Positions 7,068-12,332 of a stretch of 12,332 nt of DNA are shown one piece after another (position 1 is the stretch's first letter; every line of letters begins with the position of its first letter). The position numbers and the translations under genes were made by a program. Source of the DNA: JBAWAP01 sp049589355 (GTDB taxonomy: Bacteria; Chloroflexota; Anaerolineae; VGOG01); contig JBAWAP010000161.1 of the NCBI GenBank assembly GCA_049589355.1, positions 1-12,332 on the forward strand, written 5' to 3'. The notes beneath the pieces are model-generated. The model ran no database searches, was not told where the DNA came from, and was given only the letters and a program-made list of their open reading frames with translations.

Positions 7068-7220
7068 ATGGTCAAAAACGTGCTCTTCAAAGCCGGTCGG
7101 CATATGCCGGCCGCCCTGGTCGCTAGCGGCTGGGTCGCGTTCGCTCTCGGCTACTTCGCAAGAAGTCACTCTGAAGCGCTGGCGTTCTCTCTGTTGGCGA
7201 TCGCCAGGGTCCTGCCCTAG
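7068..7220 (+). CDS. Cassette 3: 50-residue putative membrane peptide
   Basis: A 50-residue basic-then-hydrophobic peptide beginning MVKNVLFKAGRHMPAALV, with one likely membrane segment at about 12-29 and a second mildly hydrophobic tail. A near-perfect AAAGGAGG seven bases before the ATG strongly supports translation. A frame open further upstream is rejected because it crosses this ribosome site. No family is recognised; function could range from toxin-like to accessory membrane peptide. It is the only likely gene of cassette 3 other than the inserted IS, which starts within about 30 bases of its stop. Confidence 0.6.
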   Translation: MVKNVLFKAGRHMPAALVASGWVAFALGYFARSHSEALAFSLLAIARVLP

Positions 7221-7329
7221 GCCCTTCAGCCGTCGGCCCGAATTCCTAATCGGTGCTTCTGTGTTAAGGGGAGGTCAGTCCAGCCGCATCCACTCCGCGG
7301 CCCCCCGCACTTCATGGAGCAACAAACCG

Positions 7330-7495
7330 CCATCCGCCTCCCAAGAAACAAATGGCTGATGGGAGGCGCCCGCCTACGTCCGCGCGATGAGGTGATTGTG
7401 GGGGATCAACAACGGAGGGGTGCGGCGGGAGGCATTTCAGCGTGTTGAACGCAGGAAAAGACCGGCGCGAGGCGTGCGGCAACGCCTGGTCTCGA
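7330..7495 (-). ncRNA. Candidate bridge/seek RNA region of the IS110 element
   Basis: Two strong hairpins lie in the non-coding stretch after the transposase stop. CGCCTCCCA (7335-7343) pairs with TGGGAGGCG (7360-7368) around a 16-base loop. AGACC plus AGGCGT (7459-7463, 7470-7475) pairs with ACGCCT plus GGTCT (7482-7492) around GCGGCA, with one 6-base bulge. IS110-family recombinases are guided by a structured RNA from the element's own non-coding end, and large internal loops are the expected guide sites. The exact RNA ends and guide bases cannot be read from sequence alone. Confidence 0.4.
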
Positions 7496-7538
7496 CGCGA
7501 GGCCAGGTAGATACCCAGGGGCAATCGCGGGCAATGTT

Positions 7539-8945
7539 TCAGGCGGATTGAGGCACGAGGTCAAAGCCAAGTTCTTTGGCTTTGCGCTTCAAGTTCTTGA
7601 CGGCCCGTTGGCGAGCCTGACCCTCATAGTAGCTTATGCCGGGGTTGCGATACTCGGTGCGGTTCTTGAGCATCGCGTAGATGATACGGGCGAGCTTGTG
7701 GGCGGTGGCAGTGATGCCCTCGGCCTTGTCCAGCCTGGCGCACATGTGGCGACAGTAGCTGCCCAAGGCGCTGTTGCTATGCAGCAGGCTTTGCGCTGCC
7801 ATACGGAGCGCGGCAGCAGCGCGGTTCTGGCTCTTGAGCGTGCGGCTGCGGATGACCTTGCCTCCCGTCTTGTCGTTGTGGGGACACACGCTCAACCAAG
7901 AGGTAAAGTGCTTGACCGTCGGCCAGGGACTCATATCCACGCCGATTTCGCTGAGCACCTTGTGGGCGATGAGGACGTTGATGCCGTCAATCTGGGTCAA
8001 GTCCACCCCCGCCATCTGGTAGAGATACAGGCGGAGGTCGAAGGCGGGTGCGTTGCCCCCTGATTTGCGTGGTGGGCGCTTGGCGGGCGGCAAGGGTTGA
8101 GCGGCGAGGTCAACCCGGGGCGTGAAGGCCGCGTAGCGTTTTTCGATCTCGGTGTCGCAGGCCTTGAGTTGCTGCTGGAAAAAGTCGTGCGCTTCCAGTG
8201 CCTGCCGCAGGGCAAAGACGTGCTCAGCCTGGTAGTTGCCTTCGAGCGACTTGGCGATTTCGTCCTCGCTCTTGGCGCAGTGGGGATTGCGGTGCGCTGC
8301 CAGCTTGTGCGGGTCGCGCTCGCCCGCCACGATGTCGCGCAGGATGAGCAGCCCGGTCACTCCCGTGATGTCGCTGATCACGTTGGTCAGCTTGAGATTC
8401 ATCTGTTGCAGCGCCTTTTGCATGTGTTGAATCTCGCGGGTGCAGCTCTCGATCAAGTTGTCGCGATGCCGCGCCAGGGCGCGCAGCGCGCGGATGTCTT
8501 CGGGGGGACGAAAGGAGGCCCGGAGCAGGCCGTAGAGCCTGTCCTGAGCTTGCCGAAGGATGTGCAACTGCTGAATCCATTGGCAGTCCAGGATATCGGT
8601 CTTGCGGCCGGGCACTTGCTTGAGGTGCCGCGCGTTGACCAGGTAGACGCGAAAGCCTTTGGCTTCGAGCAGGTCATAGAGCGGAATCCAATACACGCCC
8701 GTGGATTCCATGGCGACGGTCTGCACGCCACAGGCTTGGAGCCAGTCAGCCAGTGCGTACAAGTCGCGCGTAAAGGTGGGAAAGACGCGCACGGACGGGT
8801 CGGCGCGCCCTTCGGGGACGGCGGCGTAGATTTCGTCGTCGCCGATGTCGAGTCCCGCTGCGTTGAGGTTGATCTGCTTCAACGCTTCGAGCGGGGGGAT
8901 GTCGCCCTCCACGGCGGGGGCTTGGCGCTTGGAACGCTTTTTCAT
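7539..8945 (-). CDS. IS110-family transposase (DEDD RuvC-like plus Transposase_20 domain)
   Basis: A 468-residue RNA-guided recombinase. The N-terminal RuvC-like domain shows D33 (AAGLDIG), E80 (AMESTGVYW) and D117/D120 (KTDILDCQW). A coiled, charged middle (about 160-290) joins it to the Transposase_20 domain (about 310-400), with 'IDGINVLIAHKVLSEIG' and 'LSVCPHNDKTGGKV'. In relatives as I remember them the motif is often SGGK, with the serine as presumed nucleophile; here it is TGGK (T360), with S367 nearby. Residues 129-137 (ILRQAQDRL) look like an extra nine-residue insertion encoded by a dispersed repeat. The ATG at 8945 is preceded by AAAGGAGG. The frame is intact, but activity is uncertain. 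The 298-codon frame on the other strand is a shadow. Confidence 0.93.
   Translation of the reverse strand: MKKRSKRQAPAVEGDIPPLEALKQINLNAAGLDIGDDEIYAAVPEGRADPSVRVFPTFTRDLYALADWLQACGVQTVAMESTGVYWIPLYDLLEAKGFRVYLVNARHLKQVPGRKTDILDCQWIQQLHILRQAQDRLYGLLRASFRPPEDIRALRALARHRDNLIESCTREIQHMQKALQQMNLKLTNVISDITGVTGLLILRDIVAGERDPHKLAAHRNPHCAKSEDEIAKSLEGNYQAEHVFALRQALEAHDFFQQQLKACDTEIEKRYAAFTPRVDLAAQPLPPAKRPPRKSGGNAPAFDLRLYLYQMAGVDLTQIDGINVLIAHKVLSEIGVDMSPWPTVKHFTSWLSVCPHNDKTGGKVIRSRTLKSQNRAAAALRMAAQSLLHSNSALGSYCRHMCARLDKAEGITATAHKLARIIYAMLKNRTEYRNPGISYYEGQARQRAVKNLKRKAKELGFDLVPQSA
8535..8561. repeat. Dispersed repeat inserted in frame in the transposase gene
   Basis: These 27 bases contain CCTGAGCTTGCCGAAGG (8543-8559), whose complement matches 4729-4745 at 15 of 17 bases. 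They encode ILRQAQDRL between 'QQLH' and 'YGLLRASF'. Relatives I remember have these two parts nearly adjacent, as in 'QLHTYGLL'. The length is a multiple of three, so the frame survives. Confidence 0.65.
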
Positions 8946-8956
8946 GTTGGCCTCCT

Positions 8957-9183
8957 TTGGAGTAGAATATGTTCAGGCCCGATGCCGCTTTAGCTCTGTA
9001 GCCTCCCAAACGGGGTGCCTTGCGGCCCACCAGTGAATGAATCACGCGGTCATCGGAACCAGGCTAACAAACGGGCTGTGAACTACAGCACCAATGCTGC
9101 GACGGTCTTTGCTTGCCTGAACAGGGATATTGTACCGCAGGTTGTTTCTTGAGGAAAGAATTGCGCCGGAGGCGGAATGGCGC
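8957..9183. other. Non-coding: IS upstream end and cassette 3 remainder
   Basis: No gene seen. Up to about 9095 this should be the upstream end of the IS, including the ribosome site of the transposase. The rest (9096-9183) would be cassette 3 sequence before attC 3. No convincing sigma70 promoter for the transposase was found. Confidence 0.4.
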
Positions 9184-9313
9184 GGCTAACAACTCGCTGC
9201 AGCTGACCCGGCTGATCGCGGCTTTTCATGACGTTGAGTCGGTCTGCCAGCCTGTCTTTAACCGGTGATCCGGCGCTACACCCGCCTGGCGGCTGAGCTC
9301 CATGCCGTTAGGC
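9184..9313 (+). repeat. attC site 3 (130 bases)
   Basis: Outer box GGCTAAC (9184-9190) and core GTTAGGC (9307-9313); a single base breaks perfect pairing. The inner arms GCAGCTGACC and GGCTGAGCTCC are partly complementary. The start CTAACAACTCGCTGCAGC resembles attC sites known from proteobacterial integrons more than its neighbours here do. The next gene begins 14 bases after the core. Confidence 0.8.
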
Positions 9314-9326
9314 AGCAGGAGCGTGC

Positions 9327-10364
9327 ATGCGATACAGCTTTTCAGCAGAATTTCTGCGGGTACTGCCACCCGACACCACGTTCGGGAACGCGTGGGAATC
9401 ACTGTGCTTTGAGTTGCTTGCCGCTGAACACGGACTTGATGGCCTGCAGCGTCTTAACGCCCCGGATAGCGGCATCGACATCCTTCGCCGACCAACCGAC
9501 ACGGCATTTCAGTGCAAGAGCGACGAGCGCGGTTCATTTGGCTCTCTGTCCGCCGCCGAGAGCATCAAGTCGTTGAGGGCTGCAGTTGATGCACGACCCG
9601 AGATCGCATGGCAATGTTACACGTATGCAACGAACGCAAACTACACAGGAGGTGCCATCAAGAGCATCCTGGCCGAAGCCACGGCCCTGGACATCACGAA
9701 CGACAAGATCGAGTTTTTGGGCCCCGAGCACTGGGATGCGATGTGCTCCAAGCACTTTGCGCGCGTCAAGGACCGCTTCGACTTCCGTGTGACCGTAACC
9801 GAAGCTCAGGTTGTTGAGGCATTTCGCAAAGCACAGTACTTCGACGAATACGTCAACAAGTTCGCAGGCCTCATCTCCAATGGCAACTTGGTATTGAAGA
9901 TCAAGAACAACTGGACACCAGTCGAACTGGAGATTCCCTTTGCACCTGACCTCACCGTCGAGAACTGTGTCGATGCGGTCCAGGAACTGCTGGGCGTCTC
10001 GCTCAAGTGGACAAACTTCGCTGATCTCGGGACTTCGACTGGTCCATCGATCTCGTTGACTATCGATCGGCGTGGCCAAGCGTTCAAGCAGACGATTGGC
10101 GAGGTGCAAGCGGCCAATGGCGACAAGGATCTTGTGTTCTGGATCACCCTCGTTTGGAAAGATGAGACACAGAGCAATGGTTTGGCGCACGACGTACAGT
10201 GCCGACGGATGAATCTCTCATTCCTGACGCTTGATCGGTCGGCCTTCACTGAGGTTGATCGACGGAAACACACTCTCCAACGCGCCGAAAGAATGGTTCA
10301 GGCAATGATCTGGGATTCAGCCCGTAAGCTGAAGAACCCTGCAGCAAGCGTTGGTTCTGCCTAA
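9327..10364 (+). CDS. Cassette 4: putative Mrr-like PD-(D/E)XK nuclease-domain protein
   Basis: A 345-residue protein. Its N-terminal 130 residues fit a restriction-endonuclease-like fold. E24 (NAWESLCFELL) lies in the first helix, D51 in 'DSGIDIL', and Q62-x-K64 in 'AFQCKSDE', the D...QxK pattern of Mrr-type nucleases. After that comes 'WQCYTYATNANYTGGAIKSI', like the strand-helix that follows the active site in that group, and then 'EFLGPEHWDAM'. Residues 135-345 are not recognised and might sense a target or bind a partner. The ATG at 9327 has AGGAG five bases upstream. The stop TAA lies inside the outer box of attC 4, so gene and site overlap. Mrr-like domains occur in anti-phage and restriction systems; a defence role is inference. 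Confidence 0.75.
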   Translation: MRYSFSAEFLRVLPPDTTFGNAWESLCFELLAAEHGLDGLQRLNAPDSGIDILRRPTDTAFQCKSDERGSFGSLSAAESIKSLRAAVDARPEIAWQCYTYATNANYTGGAIKSILAEATALDITNDKIEFLGPEHWDAMCSKHFARVKDRFDFRVTVTEAQVVEAFRKAQYFDEYVNKFAGLISNGNLVLKIKNNWTPVELEIPFAPDLTVENCVDAVQELLGVSLKWTNFADLGTSTGPSISLTIDRRGQAFKQTIGEVQAANGDKDLVFWITLVWKDETQSNGLAHDVQCRRMNLSFLTLDRSAFTEVDRRKHTLQRAERMVQAMIWDSARKLKNPAASVGSA

Positions 10365-10418
10365 CAGCGGCTTGCAGCGGACGGCGCTGCGCGCCGCCGC
10401 TGAAGCCGAGCGTTGGGC
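10359..10418 (+). repeat. attC site 4 (60 bases, minimal)
   Basis: Outer box GCCTAAC (10359-10365) is exactly complementary to the start of its own cassette (TTAGGC at 9308). The core is GTTGGGC (10412-10418). Arms GGCTTGCAGCGGACGGCG and CGCCGCCGCTGAAGCC pair fully except for two unpaired plus-strand bases (G and A). It is a textbook short attC with almost no loop. It shares the CAGCGGAC arm with attC 1 and 2. Confidence 0.94.
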
Positions 10419-10462
10419 GGCGAAGCAGGGCTGCGTTGCATTATCAAAAGTCGAATGATATT

Positions 10463-11926
10463 ATGGAACAAAACGTTCAGTATATTCAAACCGAGTTTCG
10501 CCGATTGGTAACCCAAGCGGTAAAGGAAGGTCTTGAACGCATAAAACCTTTCGTGGGCGACAAATACAAACTTCATACCTACTTCAACTGGCCCACAATG
10601 TCTTTGTCCGAGAATGGTCTGCCAAGCTTTAGCGAAACCCTCTTTTCAGGGCCTATCAATTACACAACTGCCTTTGGAGGTAAGGACTCTGCAGTACCAC
10701 ATGATTCTCTGGAATCTTTTCAGGGGCTTGTATCATTTGCGGATGCTCACGAATACATCAAAAAGCGCCTTCTCCATCCTAATATGGTTAAGAGCAGGGA
10801 AGGTGATCCGAACTTCAATAATTGGGTCATGGATTATCTTAAATTCATGGTTCACAATATTCCAGAAGAGATTATCGACCGTTACATCCACGTAAATAAA
10901 TCCTGTGACTTCTCTGAAGAGTCGTTTACCCTGATTTATGAACCTCTTGCACGATGCCTTTTTGACGAAGAACTCTTTCTAGACATCTGCATACCTATTT
11001 TGTTTCTCAAGTTTGACTTTGACCAAGTAGAGTTGAGTCCCAATACTCGTCTTGAGCGAATGAGTGACGAGTTTCAATTGGCGCGCGCCCCCCTCAGCGC
11101 TTATGGCCCCGGCGTTCATAAGTCTGTGCTGCCTGCCGCCACGCATATGCTGGTTCTAAAGAACTGGCATATTAAGAACCACAGCGTTTGGTTACTATCT
11201 GAACTTGTCTCAGACATTACCGCCTATCCACTCGATCATATAGATAATTTCTTCGCAGCTTTACGTATTGTAACAAATTTCTCCACGGGATACGCACAGG
11301 TACTAATGCGTCCGAGAGGTTGGACACATCACTACAAGACCCATCTCCCACCGCTTGAAGGTACTTCAATCAAGGCTTATCCGAGCAGTTTTGAGAATTA
11401 CTATTGGCTGAATAAAGACATTCCCATTGTTAATGAGGAAATTGCCCAGGAAGTAGGCGCAATATTTCTGCGGTTACTCGACATTATTGAGAACTCAGTT
11501 CATATCGCAGCAAGAAGACTCAATCTCTGTTTTCTACGAGATGACGATATAGATTCGATTCTTGATGCCACTATCGGGCTGGAAGCATTACTGTCTGACG
11601 ACAATCGACAAGAGATGACTCACAAATTAGCTATGCGAGTAGGAGCATTAATCAAGTTAGCTAAATCACCTCAAAAATCTCCGTATGAAGTATTCCAGGA
11701 CGTGAAAAAGATATATGGTTATCGGTCAGCAGTTGTTCATGGAAGCACTGATGCTCACAAACGTCGAGAAATCGTATCAAGTGACAACCGTCGAATACCT
11801 GTAACTCCGTTGGCTGTTGACTATTTGCGAATGGCGTTACATGCGCTTATCGAGTATCCGCAATATCGTCAACCAGCGAAGATTGACGAGGAACTATTAC
11901 TTAACAATGGTCTAGGGCAACCATAG
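10463..11926 (+). CDS. Cassette 5: HEPN/Apea-like domain protein, putative RNase
   Basis: A 487-residue soluble protein, counted from the ATG at 10463. The C-terminal part (about 320-470) looks like an Apea-type HEPN domain: a helix with 'ATIGLEALLSDDNRQEMTHKL', then 'IYGYRSAVVHGS', giving the R-x4-H motif (R421, H426) of HEPN ribonucleases. The N-terminal 320 residues are not recognised; they contain several Trp/His-rich stretches and no membrane segment. No good ribosome site precedes the ATG. A TTG at 10436, nine codons earlier and 17 bases after the attC core, is an alternative start. The gene is more AT-rich than its neighbours. HEPN proteins often act in abortive infection and toxin systems; here that is inference. 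Confidence 0.75.
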   Translation: MEQNVQYIQTEFRRLVTQAVKEGLERIKPFVGDKYKLHTYFNWPTMSLSENGLPSFSETLFSGPINYTTAFGGKDSAVPHDSLESFQGLVSFADAHEYIKKRLLHPNMVKSREGDPNFNNWVMDYLKFMVHNIPEEIIDRYIHVNKSCDFSEESFTLIYEPLARCLFDEELFLDICIPILFLKFDFDQVELSPNTRLERMSDEFQLARAPLSAYGPGVHKSVLPAATHMLVLKNWHIKNHSVWLLSELVSDITAYPLDHIDNFFAALRIVTNFSTGYAQVLMRPRGWTHHYKTHLPPLEGTSIKAYPSSFENYYWLNKDIPIVNEEIAQEVGAIFLRLLDIIENSVHIAARRLNLCFLRDDDIDSILDATIGLEALLSDDNRQEMTHKLAMRVGALIKLAKSPQKSPYEVFQDVKKIYGYRSAVVHGSTDAHKRREIVSSDNRRIPVTPLAVDYLRMALHALIEYPQYRQPAKIDEELLLNNGLGQP

Positions 11927-11948
11927 ATTAAAGTCATGGCCGTGCACC

Positions 11949-12068
11949 GCCCAACAACGGCTTCAACCTGACGCCCCATGCTCGTCGTTTGTTGAAGTCA
12001 CCTTTGGCACTTTCAGGTCGCCTTTAGGCAAAGGTTTCGTGGGCGCAGGTTAAGCCGGGGCGTTAGGT
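11949..12068 (+). repeat. attC site 5 (120 bases)
   Basis: Outer box GCCCAAC (11949-11955) is exactly complementary to the start of its own cassette (TTGGGC at 10413). The core is GTTAGGT (12062-12068). Arms GGCTTCAACCTGACGCC and GGCGCAGGTTAAGCC pair except for two unpaired plus-strand bases (C and A), which read G and T on the bottom strand. The loop holds internal repeats of the CCTTTGGCA/CCTTTAGGCAAAGG type. It differs in arm sequence from attC 1, 2 and 4. Confidence 0.9.
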
Positions 12069-12332
12069 GCGCCTGATACCACGTTTTGTGCCCAAGCCGA
12101 GCAACAAATGCCTTTCTGGTAGACTCTGGTCATGCCATTCAGTCAATCGTCTTGTTGATGATAAATCTTCGATGATGCGTAAAGAACACTAGCGCAAGGT
12201 TGGAGTAACTTTAATTGCTAGTTTCCATCGGGAGTAGCTGCGGTGCGACGATGAAGCTGATAGTGTGAGCCAGGATTCGCGTTGCAATTCGCGCGATGAT
12301 ACCTGACAAACTCCTAGCTCTGGGCCATTCAA
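12069..12332. other. Sequence after the fifth attC, no gene seen
   Basis: No reading frame of useful length and no sixth attC were found on either strand. It is either the 5' part of a further cassette cut by the window edge or the chromosomal flank of the array. Confidence 0.4.

Larger units (their letters stand above)
7249..9095 (-). mobile_element. IS110-family insertion sequence inside cassette 3
   Basis: The element consists of a complete IS110-type transposase gene (7539-8945), a non-coding stretch of about 280 bases after it and about 140 bases before it. Candidate ends are 7249-7262 (ATCGGTGCTTCTGT) and the inverted ATTGGTGCTGTAGT (9082-9095 read on the minus strand). They match at 10 of 14 positions, with GGTGCT shared. 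The ends are tentative: the family makes no reliable target duplication, and none was found. The long non-coding stretch downstream of the gene resembles the IS1111 group layout. It separates the small cassette gene from attC 3. Confidence 0.55.
5039..12062 (+). mobile_element. Integron gene-cassette array without integrase (CALIN-like), five cassettes
   Basis: Five attC sites divide the region into cassettes of about 5039-5878, 5879-6871, 6872-9307, 9308-10412 and 10413-12062, cutting between G and TT of each core. Every cassette carries a gene on the plus strand, most reading into the attC that ends it. For cassettes 1, 2, 4 and 5 the outer box of the attC is exactly complementary to the cassette's own first bases, as needed for a circular cassette; cassette 3 has one mismatch. 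Base composition varies from AT-rich (cassettes 1 and 5) to GC-rich, which fits assembly from different sources. No integrase gene lies in the window. The right end may continue past 12332, since the fifth core (12062-12068) would start a sixth cassette. Confidence 0.85.

Noticed and set aside
8097..8993. 298-codon plus-strand frame opposite the transposase
   Set aside because: A high-GC antisense shadow of a clear transposase gene, with no ribosome site or recognisable domain.
9062..9080. GGCTAACAAACGGGCTG resembles the start of another attC
   Set aside because: No GTTRRRY core with complementary arms follows before attC 3, and the stretch falls inside the presumed IS end.
9534..10190. 218-codon minus-strand frame over cassette 4
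   Set aside because: Antisense to the nuclease-like gene, which has a ribosome site and motif support.
10436..10464. TTGCAT-17-TATTAT as a promoter inside cassette 5
   Set aside because: The -35 box matches only three of six bases and the -10 box would overlap the proposed start codon; chance is likely in AT-rich sequence.

Overview
The window looks like chromosomal DNA of a Chloroflexota-type bacterium (inference). Three things point that way: a YbbR/CdaR protein with a Thr-Pro-Glu-rich linker and a C-terminal domain of a kind common in exported Anaerolineae-like proteins, moderately high GC, and several short dispersed palindromes. No rRNA, tRNA or CRISPR array was seen.

Left part (1-4621), minus strand: a core chromosomal block. 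A polytopic membrane protein of unknown function (3692-4558) has its own promoter. Then come argF (ornithine carbamoyltransferase) with a near-consensus sigma70 promoter, dacA/cdaA (diadenylate cyclase) and cdaR (YbbR-domain regulator). argF, dacA and cdaR are spaced by 31 and 3 bases and are probably one transcript, so c-di-AMP synthesis is tied to an arginine-biosynthesis gene.

Right part (about 5038-12332), plus strand: an array of integron gene cassettes without a visible integrase (CALIN-like). I find five attC sites (5759-5884, 6750-6877, 9184-9313, 10359-10418, 11949-12068). Each has an RYYYAAC/GTTRRRY-type core pair (one has a single mismatch). Four have imperfectly paired arms that leave two extrahelical bases. 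Each cassette carries one same-orientation gene just upstream of its attC: two polytopic membrane proteins, a 50-residue membrane peptide, a protein with an Mrr-like PD-(D/E)XK nuclease signature, and a HEPN/Apea-like protein with an R-x4-H motif. A strong promoter (4856-4884) sits upstream of the first core-like site (5038-5044), the position expected of a cassette promoter. The array may continue beyond the right edge.

Cassette 3 also contains an IS110-family insertion sequence (about 7249-9095, minus strand). It has a structured non-coding segment after the transposase gene that could be a bridge/seek RNA. The transposase gene seems to carry a 27-base in-frame insertion of a dispersed palindromic repeat. 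The two larger cassette proteins (nuclease-like and HEPN) suggest a defence cargo, but this is inference from motifs.
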